Assembly (NCBI GenBank): GCA_000824845.1
Contig: CCNC01000188.1
Coordinates: 53,284-117,283 of the forward strand
Length of the DNA stretch: 64,000 bases
Reading direction: 5' to 3'
DNA from: Mesorhizobium sp. ORS 3359
GTDB taxonomy: Bacteria > Pseudomonadota > Alphaproteobacteria > Rhizobiales > Rhizobiaceae
The notes under the pieces were generated by a model that saw only the letters and a program-made list of their open reading frames with translations, had not been told where the DNA came from and ran no database searches. Position 1 is the first letter of the stretch, and the number at the start of each line of letters is the position of its first letter. The position numbers and the translations under genes were made by a program. This document shows, one piece after another, positions 18,520-27,633 of the stretch.

Positions 18520-19596
18520 TTACAGAAGCGGAACAATCTCCTGCTCCCAGCGCTTGTTCCAGCTATCAAGTTCCTTGCCGAGGTGGTCGAAGTCTGGGAC
18601 AACGACGAATTCCTCGACCTCCTCAGGAGAGAAACGAAGGTGATCTAGGGATTTGGTCTCGGCCTTCTTGTTGACAGGCACTTCGCCGACTTCCTTGGAA
18701 TAGCGCTCGCTCGCATCCTTACTGATCATGTAATTCGCCAAGTCAAACGCCAGCTTTTTGTTCTTCGAACTCTTTAGGACTACCCAACCAGACACGTACA
18801 TGAAGGTTTTTAGGTCCTTGTTCGTCTTGGTCAACGGGAATGCTTTCACCCCCTTGATCGCTGAGTATAGCCCTTGGTCGGCGAAAGTCACCGTCGTTTC
18901 ACCGGTATCGAGCGAGGTGATGATGTCCGCAGTGGTCGCCGACACACGACCGATATTGCCGGACTTCGCGAGTTCCTTGAGGAACTCCCATCCGGGCTCC
19001 AGATTGAACTGGTCGCCACCTCTGGCCATCGCCAGGAACACGACCTGCATGTTCGTGAATAGCGAGGGATTAGGCCAGAGAATCTGCCCTTTCAACTCCG
19101 GCTTCAACAAATCCTGGATGGACTTGATTTCAATGGGGCATTTTTCCGTGGAGAGGAAAAACCCACCACTCGATCCGCGAGGAATAGCTTTCCAGTTACC
19201 GTTTGCGTCCTTGGGGATCAGCTTTTCGGGAACGTCCGCCAGGTTGGGGCAGTCTTTGAGGGTGACCGTCTCCAACCAGTCTTCACGGATCATCGAAAGG
19301 AAAACAGGGCTCCAGTTGTCGACTAGATCATAAGGCGGATTAGGCCATGCTGCCTTGATCTTTGGCAGGATGGTAGCGCCTCCGCCAGCATGCAGCGTCC
19401 AGTCGACGGAAGCCTTACCCCATTCTGCCGCAATCGCCTTCGAGTGGCTGATAACCGGCGGTCCCCACTCGACAACGGAAAGCGTGTCGGCGGCACGCGC
19501 CTTTCCAACAAACGGTGCTGGCAGTTGTGTGACTGCTAGCGCCGCGCCGCCAGCGACGCCGGTCTTGATAAAGTCCCGTCTTGAGAATTTCGACAT
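18520..19596 (-). CDS. ABC transporter substrate-binding protein (PotD-like, Tat signal)
   Basis: A 358-residue periplasmic binding protein. The N-terminus MSKFSRRDFIKTGVAGGAAL carries a twin-arginine signal, followed by a cleavage-like APFVGKARA site. The start at 19596 has an AGGAGG-type ribosome site a few bases upstream, which rules out the longer in-frame start. It is the first gene of the transporter operon, just downstream of a TTGACA/TTATAG promoter and opposite the GntR regulator, so substrate-responsive induction by that regulator is likely. Confidence 0.92.
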   Translation of the reverse strand: MSKFSRRDFIKTGVAGGAALAVTQLPAPFVGKARAADTLSVVEWGPPVISHSKAIAAEWGKASVDWTLHAGGGATILPKIKAAWPNPPYDLVDNWSPVFLSMIREDWLETVTLKDCPNLADVPEKLIPKDANGNWKAIPRGSSGGFFLSTEKCPIEIKSIQDLLKPELKGQILWPNPSLFTNMQVVFLAMARGGDQFNLEPGWEFLKELAKSGNIGRVSATTADIITSLDTGETTVTFADQGLYSAIKGVKAFPLTKTNKDLKTFMYVSGWVVLKSSKNKKLAFDLANYMISKDASERYSKEVGEVPVNKKAETKSLDHLRFSPEEVEEFVVVPDFDHLGKELDSWNKRWEQEIVPLL

Positions 19597-19688
19597 TTGA
19601 TTCCTCCCTATCTGGCGATCCAACAGTCCGCCCTTGCGGTTCCCCAGGCTGCCTGCGTATTTTTGTTTTTGAACTAGCGCAGCGCAAT

Positions 19689-19712
19689 CTATATACAGCT
19701 ATAATGCAGCTT
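19689..19712. promoter_or_regulatory. Operator-like block shared with 27507-27530
   Basis: 24 bases that match 27507-27530 at 21 positions, including the core TATACAG and the shared end ATGCAGCTT. In both places the block sits between a TTGACA hexamer and the start of a minus-strand operon and is followed by TGTCAAG on the plus strand. The core is close to the palindrome CCTGTATACAGG seen perfectly at the second site. The likely binder is the GntR-type protein encoded at 19786. Confidence 0.6.
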
Positions 19713-19727
19713 GGAGGGATGTGTCAA
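19699..19727 (-). promoter_or_regulatory. Sigma-70-type promoter of the PotD-like transporter operon
   Basis: On the minus strand there is TTGACA (19722-19727), a 17-base spacer and TTATAG (19699-19704), correctly placed about 100 bases before the binding-protein start at 19596. It overlaps the repeated operator-like block described at 19689-19712. Confidence 0.65.
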
Positions 19728-19785
19728 GGCAGATTGCGGTGCGGGGTTGCGTGCACGCGGACGATACCAGAGAAAGACGGAGTTA

Positions 19786-20466
19786 ATGGAAGCGATGAAT
19801 AAACCTGATAAACCAAGTGCCGATCAACGCCTGCGATATATGTATGAGAGCATTCGGCAGCGAATCGGCATGCTGCACTATCCGCCCGGTATGATGATCA
19901 ATGAGATGCAACTGGCGAACGAGTTCGGTGTCAGTCGGACGCCACTGCGGCGGGTTCTCCAGCAGCTCAGTTATGAAGGGCTTGTTGAGATCCGGAACGG
20001 GGTCGGCACGCGCGTCACCGACATCGACATGAAGACATTCAAAGACATTTATGATCTGCGGATCCTTCTTGCAGAGACCATGGGATCGTTATCCCCTAAC
20101 TGGGTCACGGACAGGCATCGCAAGAAGCTTGATGAAATGATTGAGAGAGCCAGGGACCTGCGCGAAAAGAAGAACATCGATGGCTATGCGAACCTCTCCA
20201 ACGACTTGGAAGCATTGATCTGCGATCTGATCGGGAGCAAGCCGGCGCGCGAGATGACGGACCTGCTCTACTATCAAGTCGCCCGGATCTGGTGCAGTTT
20301 CTTGCCGAATCTCGATTGGGACGGCGTGATAGGGGAAACCTTGGAAGAACTGAAAGGCTTATCAGACGCGCTTGCCTCAAGTGACGTCGGCACGTTTGGC
20401 AAAGTGAGGGCGACGTACCTGCGCTTGATGCTGAAGAAGGTTAGCCGCTATATCTCAAGCGACTAA
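19786..20466 (+). CDS. GntR/FCD-family transcriptional regulator
   Basis: A 226-residue regulator. Residues about 15-75 form a winged helix-turn-helix (ESIRQRIGMLHYPPG, NEFGVSRTPLRRVLQQLSYE, then EGLVEIRNGVGTRV), and the C-terminal part is an all-helical FCD-type ligand domain. The start at 19786 has GGAG upstream; a second ATG lies three codons later. It is divergent from the PotD-like transporter operon and next to the shared operator-like block, so it most likely represses or activates that operon and the mandelate-racemase operon at 27.4 kb in response to an imported metabolite. Confidence 0.88.
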   Translation: MEAMNKPDKPSADQRLRYMYESIRQRIGMLHYPPGMMINEMQLANEFGVSRTPLRRVLQQLSYEGLVEIRNGVGTRVTDIDMKTFKDIYDLRILLAETMGSLSPNWVTDRHRKKLDEMIERARDLREKKNIDGYANLSNDLEALICDLIGSKPAREMTDLLYYQVARIWCSFLPNLDWDGVIGETLEELKGLSDALASSDVGTFGKVRATYLRLMLKKVSRYISSD

Positions 20467-20619
20467 CTCCGGGCTGGGCCGAGCGATCCCGCGGCCGAGC
20501 AGGGCAACAGTGGCATAGCGAAACAGCTGCCTCGCGAGTGGCTGGAACGCCTGGTCAGAGGTTTTGCGGCAGATCGCTCCGTTAGCGCAACCAGCAGCGG
20601 GAGCGGCGAGGTCAAACGA

Positions 20620-21336
20620 TCACTCGGCAGTCCATCCGCCGTCGATCGAAAGAGCGCCGGCGTCTGAACAAAGGAACAGTGTGGCTGCCGCCACCTGATC
20701 TACGGTGATAAACTGCTTCGTCGGTTGCTTTCTGAGCATCACCTCGCGGATCACAGCCTCGCGATCCATGTTGTGACCTTTCATTTGATCTGGGATCTGA
20801 GCCTCGATCAAGGAAGTCAACACATAAGCCGGGCAAATGGCATTGCAAGTAATACCTGCTGTCGCAATTTCGAGAGCCACTGTCTTCGTCATCCCCAAAA
20901 CGCCATGCTTCGCCGCGACATACGCCGACTTAAACGGCGAGGCGACTAAGCCGTGTGCGGACGCGATGTTCACAATACGGCCCCAGCCGTGCTTTCTCAT
21001 CAGCGGGATTGCCGCCGAGGTGGTGTGGAACGCTGCGCTCAGGTTGGTCGCGATGACCGCATCCCACATCTCAGGCGGGAAACTCTTCAACCGGCGCGAC
21101 GTGTTGGATGCCAGCATTGTTCACGAGTACATCCACCGACCCAAATCTCTCTGCTGCCGTCGCCACACCTCCGCAGCATGCTCCTTCGCGATGCTCTCAG
21201 CGATCGCGTGATCGTGCGGGGCGTCGCAAAAAGAGTTCACAACCACTCTCCATCGTTCTGCGGCGAACGCTTTGGCGATTGCAAGGCCGATCCCTGAGTT
21301 CGATCCGGTGACAACAGCGGTCTTCTTGCGTGACAT
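20620..21336 (-). pseudogene. 3-hydroxybutyrate dehydrogenase-like SDR, broken
   Basis: The N-terminal nucleotide-binding part (KKTAVVTGSNSGIGLAIAKA, from 21336) is followed by an out-of-frame segment ERFGSVDVLVNNAGIQHV and then, after a second frame change near FPPEMWD, by a long intact part with GRIVNIASAHGLVASPFKSA, YVAAKHGVLGMTK and the typical BdhA end SIDGGWTAE. About 25 residues that should lie between the first two parts are missing. There are thus at least an internal deletion and a one-base insertion (CCC for CC), so the enzyme cannot be made. It would have interconverted 3-hydroxybutyrate and acetoacetate. Confidence 0.82.
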
Positions 21337-21475
21337 AATGGCTTCCTATCTGAAAGAGCTACTAGAGGTTAGCTGTATCAGGGTGGGCGCCGAATGCGTT
21401 CGGCGGCGCCGGGATTGCGCAGACAGCCGCATGTGAGAAAACCGTGACAAGGAAACGGTACCCACTCTACGGGCT

Positions 21476-22297
21476 TCAAACCGCCTCCTTTACCGCCCGC
21501 AGGAACTGCTGCGTACGCTCCCGCTTCGGATTGCCGAATAGCTCTTCGGGCGTGCCCTGCTCCTCGATCCGCCCACCATAGAAGAAGCATACGCGGTCGG
21601 AGATGTCCTTGGCAAAACCCATCTGATGGGTGACCATGAGCATTGTGAGATTGTGCTCTGCCACGAGCTTACGGATCACGTTCGTGACCTCGCCGATCAC
21701 CTCCGGGTCGAGAGCTGAGGTTACCTCGTCGAACAGCATCACCTTCGGCCGCATGGCGAGCGCGCGCGCGATTGCCACGCGCTGCTGCTGACCACCAGAG
21801 AGGCAGGAAGGATGCTGGTGGCGCTTGTCGACCATGCCCACCATCGCTAGCAGTTGCTCCGAGCGCTCACGCGCCTCCTTTTTGGACAAGCCGAGTACGT
21901 TCACCGGACCTTCCATGCAGTTTTCCAGAGCAGTCATGTGCGGAAAGAGATTGAAATGCTGAAAGCACATCCCGATGTTCGAGCGCATCTTGCGCAGGTG
22001 GCGGCTGTTAGCGGCGACAAGTCCGATGCCTTTGGGCATGTGGGTCAGCGGCCGGCCGTCGATGTAGATGACCCCTCCATCGATAGTCTCCAGCGTCATC
22101 AGCATTCTCAGGACGGTCGTTTTTCCTGAGCCGGACGGCCCAATGATCGTGACCATTTCGCCTTCGGCGACATCGAGGTCCAAGGAATCCAGGACCGTCA
22201 GACTACCGTAGGATTTGGAAACCTGCCGAAAACTCACCATCGGCACGTGGTCGCCTTGGAGCGCGAGCGGAAAGGTCAACAGATCTTCGGTGGTCAT
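21476..22297 (-). CDS. Amino-acid/ectoine-type ABC transporter ATPase (EhuA-like)
   Basis: A 273-residue ATPase of the polar amino acid uptake family. The Walker A is GPSGSGKTTVLRM, the Q-loop FQHFNLFPHM, the signature LSGGQQQRVAIARALA, the Walker B VMLFDEVTSALDPE and the H-loop VTHQMGFA. Overall it resembles EhuA of the ectoine/hydroxyectoine importer. It is the last gene of a four-gene minus-strand operon (binding protein, two permeases, ATPase), and its start abuts the stop of the upstream permease. Ectoine as substrate is inferred from the binding protein and the DoeA/EutA remnants, not proven. Confidence 0.9.
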   Translation of the reverse strand: MTTEDLLTFPLALQGDHVPMVSFRQVSKSYGSLTVLDSLDLDVAEGEMVTIIGPSGSGKTTVLRMLMTLETIDGGVIYIDGRPLTHMPKGIGLVAANSRHLRKMRSNIGMCFQHFNLFPHMTALENCMEGPVNVLGLSKKEARERSEQLLAMVGMVDKRHQHPSCLSGGQQQRVAIARALAMRPKVMLFDEVTSALDPEVIGEVTNVIRKLVAEHNLTMLMVTHQMGFAKDISDRVCFFYGGRIEEQGTPEELFGNPKRERTQQFLRAVKEAV

Positions 22298-22971
22298 CAG
22301 CTCATCCCCAGCTTTCTGCGCATCCAGCTCTCGAACACGCGAAAGCCGCCGGCAGCGGGCAGTGAAATGCCCAAAAAGATGATCCCGACCAGCGTGTATG
22401 GTTCGAGGAACCGATAAGTCTCAGCGCCGACGGAGTTCGCTGCGTGCATAAGTTCGGCCACTCCGATTACCGACAGGATTGGCGTGTCCTTGAAGATACC
22501 GACCAAATAGTTTCCCATGCCGGCAAAGGAGGGAGGCAGTGCTTGCGGAACTATGACTCGAAAATAGGTTCGCGAGGTCGACAGGTTGAGCGAGATTGCC
22601 GCCTCCCACTGGCCTTTTGGCACGCTGTCTAGCCCGCCGCGATAGACCTCTGAAAGGTAAGATGCGTAATGCAGGCCAATGGCAATCATGCCGGCCATCC
22701 AAGGTGAAAGCCTCACCCCGAATTGTGGCGCCACATAGAAGACGAAGAAGACCTGCAGTACGAGTGGCGTCGAGCGGATAAACTCCACAATTTCTCGCAC
22801 GATCATCGTCAACGCCCGGTAAGGGGTTCGCTGTGCCAGCGCTAACACAAGACCGAGGACGATGGCGATGGCATAGCCCAGCCCGGCCGCAATGAGGGTC
22901 TTACCGGTGGCCAGCAGCAAGCGGGGCAGAATTTCCCAGGTAAAATCCCATCGCCAGTTCAACAGTGTCAC
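22297..22971 (-). CDS. Amino-acid ABC transporter permease (EhuD-like)
   Basis: A 224-residue inner-membrane permease of the HisM/GlnP type with about five transmembrane segments. The typical motif EFIRSTPLVLQVFFVFY and the coupling loop SVPKGQWEAAISLNLS are present. It overlaps the upstream permease by four bases and abuts the ATPase gene. It pairs with the other permease as a heterodimeric channel. Confidence 0.9.
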   Translation of the reverse strand: MTLLNWRWDFTWEILPRLLLATGKTLIAAGLGYAIAIVLGLVLALAQRTPYRALTMIVREIVEFIRSTPLVLQVFFVFYVAPQFGVRLSPWMAGMIAIGLHYASYLSEVYRGGLDSVPKGQWEAAISLNLSTSRTYFRVIVPQALPPSFAGMGNYLVGIFKDTPILSVIGVAELMHAANSVGAETYRFLEPYTLVGIIFLGISLPAAGGFRVFESWMRRKLGMS

Positions 22972-23633
22972 GCCCTGCCCATCTTACGCTTCATGTAACC
23001 TTCCAACCATCGCATGGAGGGAGTGATGACGAAGCGAGCGACAATATAGTAGACGATGAGCGCGGTACCGAAACTCTGCGCTGACAGGTAGGTCGTAGCG
23101 TTGATTTGCTTGGCCTGAAACGTCAAATCGGCGACGGCGATGAGCGCGACCAAGGCAGTGCCTTTTAGGAGCTCGATCAGCAGATTGCCCCAAGGCGGCA
23201 GCATTATTAGTAAGGCTTGCGGCAGAATAACGCGTAGCATGCGCTTGCCCGAAGACATGTTGAGCGCAAGCGCAGCTTCCCATTGGCCACGCGGTACAGA
23301 AAGGATCGCGCCGCGCACCACCTCTGACCCATAGGCGCCGAGATTCATGCCGACGGCGATGAATCCGGCGGTAAATTTTTCGAGCGTAATACCGAAGAGC
23401 GGCAGCACAAAGAAGATCCAATAGAGCTGGACAAGCAGCGAGGTGCCGCGGAATATTTCTATGTAGAGGGTGGCGATTCCGCGGACCAGCGGATTTGGTG
23501 ACATTCGCATCAGCCCGGCCGCGACCGCGATCGCGATCGCCAAGATCGCAGCCAGGATGGTCAGCATCATGGAAACCAAGGTGCCGCTAAGAATCCTGTC
23601 CCCATATTTCGCGATGAATTCGAAATAGGACAT
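22968..23633 (-). CDS. Amino-acid ABC transporter permease (EhuC-like)
   Basis: A 221-residue permease starting MSYFEFIAKYGDRIL at 23633; longer in-frame starts would have a hydrophilic, unlike-family extension. Family motifs are EIFRGTSLLVQLYWIFF and SVPRGQWEAALALNMSSG. It sits 80 bases after the binding-protein gene and overlaps the second permease. Confidence 0.9.
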   Translation of the reverse strand: MSYFEFIAKYGDRILSGTLVSMMLTILAAILAIAIAVAAGLMRMSPNPLVRGIATLYIEIFRGTSLLVQLYWIFFVLPLFGITLEKFTAGFIAVGMNLGAYGSEVVRGAILSVPRGQWEAALALNMSSGKRMLRVILPQALLIMLPPWGNLLIELLKGTALVALIAVADLTFQAKQINATTYLSAQSFGTALIVYYIVARFVITPSMRWLEGYMKRKMGRA

Positions 23634-23713
23634 GCCGTGGTCTTTGCCCAGTTTGGAGAAAATACGAACCTGCAGATATAGGGCCAGCGAAGCTCGGCCC
23701 GCCACCCTATGAT

Positions 23714-24556
23714 CTATCGGTTCGCGCAGATCCATTCGGTCTTTGCATCGCCGGGCAGCCAGTCCTTGTTGTAGCCGTATTTTGCGACCGCGGTCAGCAT
23801 CTCCTCCGAGCCCACATATTCCTTCAGTGCCTTATTGAACTCGTCTACGAAATCCTGATCCGCCTTAGTGAAGGCGAGGGCGCCCCAATTGAACGTGTTT
23901 TTCGGCATCGCCGCGGAATTGGTTGCCTCAAGCTTGCCGCCGCTGCTATCGGCCAGTTTTTTCACCATAACCGGAGTACCTGCCCCGACATCTGCACGCT
24001 CGGCCTGCATGGCAGCAAGAATTTCGGTGGGTCCTGGCACCTCCATGATTTTCGTCGCGTCCACGCCTGAAGCCTTTGCGTTCGCAATGTTGGCATAGCC
24101 AGCTCCAGTGACCATGATGGCGCCGGCGTCACGAATGTTTTCATAATTGAGGAGCCGTTTCGGGTTACCCACGGGAACGAGGAAAGCGTCTCCCATCCGA
24201 TAGATCGGCTCGGAGAACGCGACGTTCGAGCAGCGCGACGCCAGGATGAACATGCCCCCGGTAATGATGTCGAAGCGCCCCGCATTCAAACCGGGTATGA
24301 GGCCGCCCCACTCTGTCTCGACCGGCTCGATCTTTGCATAGCCCATCTTTTTGAGGACAGCGAGCGTGATGTCGTTAACCCAGCCCGTAGGCTTTCCGTC
24401 CTCCGCCGTATACGCCGATGGCACTTCATTGGAGTACCCGATACGAATAGGCTGGCCCGAAGCGATGCGGTCTTTCAGTGGACCGGCTGCTGATGACGAG
24501 TTAGCCATCCCGAAAAGCGCAATGCCCGCCACAAAACCCGTTATTATCATCTTCAT
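23714..24556 (-). CDS. Extracellular solute-binding protein (EhuB-like, ectoine/amino acid)
   Basis: A 280-residue periplasmic protein with a signal peptide (MKMIITGFVAGIALFG ending SSSAAG). Segments IRIGYSNEVPSAYTAEDGKP, GGLIPGLNAGRFDIITGGMF and SRCSNVAFSEPIYRMGDAFL closely follow the EhuB pattern. A strong AGGGGAGGA ribosome site precedes the ATG at 24556. It is the first gene of the importer operon. Ectoine-like or betaine-like compatible solutes are the best guess for substrate. Confidence 0.87.
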   Translation of the reverse strand: MKMIITGFVAGIALFGMANSSSAAGPLKDRIASGQPIRIGYSNEVPSAYTAEDGKPTGWVNDITLAVLKKMGYAKIEPVETEWGGLIPGLNAGRFDIITGGMFILASRCSNVAFSEPIYRMGDAFLVPVGNPKRLLNYENIRDAGAIMVTGAGYANIANAKASGVDATKIMEVPGPTEILAAMQAERADVGAGTPVMVKKLADSSGGKLEATNSAAMPKNTFNWGALAFTKADQDFVDEFNKALKEYVGSEEMLTAVAKYGYNKDWLPGDAKTEWICANR

Positions 24557-24902
24557 TTGAATCCTCCCCTGTGCACGGAACCCCTCGCGGAGCACGCTAG
24601 CTGCACCAACACATGACAATGTAACCAGGCATGTTTCCTAAATGGCAACACTGCTTAACCTGCATCAAAATCAGAAGCGACTGATCCATATCCACTACCC
24701 ATCCCGTGGCCATCCGCCACGAGATGAGACAATGTATCCTCCGGCTTGCACCAGCCGAGACTGCTCCAATCCGAGCATTCGAAAATATCCTGGTGCGGGC
24801 GCCCTTCCCTGAGGCCAAAAGACGCAAGCCTCCCCCGCAAATGTCTACCGGTCTCGCCCATTTGGGTAGGCTTTGCACCCGCAGTGAACAATCATCTATT
24901 TC

Positions 24903-24986
24903 CCGGCAGACATGTCGATTGCTACCGGAAGCATCAAGATGGCCAAGGATGACTTCGGCTCTGTAGACGCGCTCGTCAACAGCGGT
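24903..24986 (+). pseudogene. Short SDR-like remnant
   Basis: One frame on the plus strand reads PADMSIATGSIKMAKDDFG followed by SVDALVNSG, which resembles the ADMSK...FGxVDxLVNNAG core of BdhA-type dehydrogenases. This is the part missing from the broken gene at 20620-21336. Nothing else of an SDR is visible on either side. The rest of the 480-base gap 24557-25039 holds no recognisable gene. Confidence 0.4.
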
Positions 24987-25039
24987 TCGTCTCTGGTTTC
25001 CTATGGCAGTTCTTGCGGGGCCATCGATCCACCGTATGT

Positions 25040-26209
25040 TTACCGATTGACGAACATGTCTCGCGAGAGGCTACTGAACGATCTCCCGCCGTCCTTGCCC
25101 ACATGGACTGTCTCGCTGAAGATATAGCCATCCGTTTTCTCCCAAATCCCAATCAGCATATGGAAGGTCATATTCTCCTGGATTTCGGTCTCATCGCCTT
25201 CAAGAAAGCTCGGTCCGCCGTCCACCCAGTCGAGCCCTATTGAGTAACCCATCCGGGACTCTTTACGGACACCATAGGGTCCGAAGGCGCGTCGAAAAGC
25301 TTGCTCTACATCTGTGCTTCTTACACCCGGCCGCAATGTTTCAAATGCAGCGTGCCATCCGTCAAAACACGCTTGATGGACGTGGCGCGATCGAGCTGTA
25401 GGCTCACCTAGAAAGATGCTGCGAGACACAGCAGCGACGTACCGATGACGGAAGGCGCCCATCTCGAAATTGGTTTGGGTGTTCATCTTATAGGCGCCAT
25501 CGCCCCATTTGCTGTGGCACATATTTGCCGGCCAGCCGATGGCCATGTTCGGCATTGAGATGGGACCATGGCCGCCTGGTATCTCAGGCGTTCCGCTTGT
25601 AAGCGCATGCTGAACTGCTGCCGCGACATCACATTCGCGGACTCCTACCGCGATGTGTTTCTTAGCCTCCAGCATCGCCCGGTCAGCGATTTTGCCAGCC
25701 TGCTCCATATATTTTATTTCAGCTGGCGATTTGATCGCCTTCAAGCTCGAGACCAATCCGTCCGCATCGATGAACTCATCCACGCCCAAGGTCTTGCTTA
25801 GAACAGCATATTCTTTCACGCCCAGCGTTCGGGTCATCACCCCCGAAATCTCAAGCCCGATGCGGTTGGATTTGACACGTTCTCGGACATACTCCCCAAT
25901 AGGCTGCCATGCGGACAGTGTCTTCGATCCGATGAACTTTTCCGCATAGCTGAGAATTCGCGATTCTGGCAGGTATGTCTCGACAGAGGCACCGTGAATA
26001 TCCAACTCCCGCATTATGAGCCAGGGATCCTCATCATCCTGCAGAACCAGAGCGGCCTGCGGCACATAGGCTGAATAGCCCGCATAACCGGTCAGGTAGT
26101 TTAAGTTGGCTTCTTCAAGGACAAGTAGCGCATCCATTCCACGCGCTGCCATTTTGCGTCGAAGGCCGGCGACCCGAGCGCGATATTCTTCCGTTGTGAA
26201 TGCAGGCAT
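25040..26209 (-). CDS. M24-family (creatinase/DoeA-like) hydrolase
   Basis: A 389-residue pita-bread-fold protein of normal length. The N-terminal creatinase-type domain has ALLVLEEANLNYLTGYAGYS; the catalytic domain starts near LKAIKSPAEIKYMEQAGKIA and ends with ESRMGYSIGLDWVDGGPSF and MTFHMLIGIWEKTDGYIFSE. It resembles ectoine hydrolase DoeA/EutD and its relatives, but the conserved YPPDWGE region of true DoeA is replaced by DWVDGGPSF, so its substrate may differ. It follows the mandelate-racemase-family gene by about 80 bases on the same strand and probably shares its promoter at 27.5 kb. Confidence 0.83.
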   Translation of the reverse strand: MPAFTTEEYRARVAGLRRKMAARGMDALLVLEEANLNYLTGYAGYSAYVPQAALVLQDDEDPWLIMRELDIHGASVETYLPESRILSYAEKFIGSKTLSAWQPIGEYVRERVKSNRIGLEISGVMTRTLGVKEYAVLSKTLGVDEFIDADGLVSSLKAIKSPAEIKYMEQAGKIADRAMLEAKKHIAVGVRECDVAAAVQHALTSGTPEIPGGHGPISMPNMAIGWPANMCHSKWGDGAYKMNTQTNFEMGAFRHRYVAAVSRSIFLGEPTARSRHVHQACFDGWHAAFETLRPGVRSTDVEQAFRRAFGPYGVRKESRMGYSIGLDWVDGGPSFLEGDETEIQENMTFHMLIGIWEKTDGYIFSETVHVGKDGGRSFSSLSRDMFVNR

Positions 26210-26292
26210 CACAATGTCCCACTGTTATTCGCAGTTTTGAGAATGCGCTGGTCGGACCCTGAACGTCATGTGCCAGCGCGATAGCCGCTTTC

Positions 26293-27402
26293 CTACGTCG
26301 TACCGTACACAGCAACCGGATCCCCGAGGCGGTCTTCCAAGACCTCCTGGCCGAGGCCCGGCTTGTCCGACGCCGTTACGGTCGCTCCGCGTTCGATCAA
26401 AATAGGCGCATCGGTTAGTGGTTCGAAATTCACGCTCAATGGATCGAACACCGAGTGTCGAAGCTCCTGAGGCACTGACTGTGCAAAATGGAAGATCGCA
26501 GCTTGGACAATACCACCTCCACCGACATCCTGGAGGCTCATGGGCAGTCGTGCGGTAACGCACATATCACGGGCGCGACGCGCCTTCGTCAGGCCCCCGA
26601 CGCGAGAAATCTTTATGTTCAGCAGATCGGCGGCGTCGTCGCAGATGATCCTCATCACCATTTCGGGTGAATCAACAATCTCGTCGAGAATTATCGGATG
26701 GTCCGTCCGCTGCCTGACCGCGAGGCATTCTTCATACGTCGCGCACGGCTGCTCGATGTAGACATCAAGATCTCGGATCTGGCGAAGCACACGAAGTGCT
26801 TGATCACGCGTCCAACCGCGATTGCAATCCGCATAATACTCTTCGCCCGGCTTGGCCAGTGTGAGGATGCCACGCAGTCTGGCGACGTCCTCGGCTACGT
26901 CGCCACCCAGTTTCACGGAAAGCCGCCGATAACCCTGCGCCCGAAGCTCTTCTGTCAGAGCCAACATTTCTTCCTGTGACCCGAAATACGGACAGGCCAT
27001 CAGGTCAAGGCCTCCATCGAACCTTCCGCCCAAGAGCTCGCAAAGTGGCATTCCTGTGGCCCTACCGAGAATGTCCCAGCAAGCCATATCGAGTGGCGAC
27101 TTGGCATATGGGTGGCCATAGAGAGTGTTATCCATTAGATGATTGATGCGATCGAGCTGAAGGGGGGTCTCGCCAATCAAATGCGGAGCAAGCACACCGA
27201 TCGCAGCAACCGCACCCTTACCAAACGCGGGCAAGTAATTTGCCCCGACCGTCTGGACTTCACCCCACCCCACGAGGCCTGCATCGGTCTCGATTTTAAC
27301 CATCGTGTTGTCAAAGGACGTCCAAGTCCTGCCTCGCGATAGGCTGTAGCCCTGAGGAAACGGCGCTACGACTTCGTAGACCGATATGCGATTGATTTTC
27401 AT
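26293..27402 (-). CDS. Mandelate racemase/muconate lactonizing enzyme family protein
   Basis: A 369-residue enolase-superfamily enzyme. The N-terminal cap contains the mobile loops (PQGYSLSRGRTWTSFDNT). The barrel has the RLSVKLGGD lysine region, the metal ligands DCNRGW, YIEQPC and ILDEIV, and LQDVGGGG near the C-terminus. Its closest recognisable relatives are the hydroxyproline betaine epimerase and cis-3-hydroxyproline dehydratase groups, judged from the cap and the WGEVQTVG segment. That assignment is tentative. The start at 27402 is preferred over an upstream one, which adds a basic leader. It is the first gene after the shared promoter/operator block. Confidence 0.8.
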   Translation of the reverse strand: MKINRISVYEVVAPFPQGYSLSRGRTWTSFDNTMVKIETDAGLVGWGEVQTVGANYLPAFGKGAVAAIGVLAPHLIGETPLQLDRINHLMDNTLYGHPYAKSPLDMACWDILGRATGMPLCELLGGRFDGGLDLMACPYFGSQEEMLALTEELRAQGYRRLSVKLGGDVAEDVARLRGILTLAKPGEEYYADCNRGWTRDQALRVLRQIRDLDVYIEQPCATYEECLAVRQRTDHPIILDEIVDSPEMVMRIICDDAADLLNIKISRVGGLTKARRARDMCVTARLPMSLQDVGGGGIVQAAIFHFAQSVPQELRHSVFDPLSVNFEPLTDAPILIERGATVTASDKPGLGQEVLEDRLGDPVAVYGTT

Positions 27403-27506
27403 TAGGCGCCTATTCCTCTCCACTTGGCCTGGCAGACGCCTTCTGACGCAGATCGCGAGAAACAAGGCGCCGACGGCTCCGCTTAAGACAGTAAGGAGCA
27501 CGTGAC

Positions 27507-27547
27507 CTGTATACAGGTATGATGCAGCTTCCGAAATATGATGTCAA
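27507..27547 (-). promoter_or_regulatory. Promoter/operator of the enolase-family operon
   Basis: On the minus strand TTGACA (27542-27547) is followed by TCATAC (27517-27522) after 19 bases, then by the perfect palindrome CCTGTATACAGG (27506-27517). The 24 bases 27507-27530 match the block upstream of the transporter operon at 19689-19712 with three differences. The spacing is longer than optimal, which fits a regulated promoter. Confidence 0.55.
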
Positions 27548-27633
27548 GAAAAGTTTCCGAGTCGTATGGCGAACCCGGGGGATGGACCACGGCCTTGGAA
27601 ATGAAAGCTCTGCGCTCCCGAGACAAGGCAGAA

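Noticed and set aside
24560..24700. Third copy of the shared 24-bp operator before the EhuB-like gene
   Set aside because: Only a short TGCAGCTAG match in the wrong context; no TATAC palindrome.
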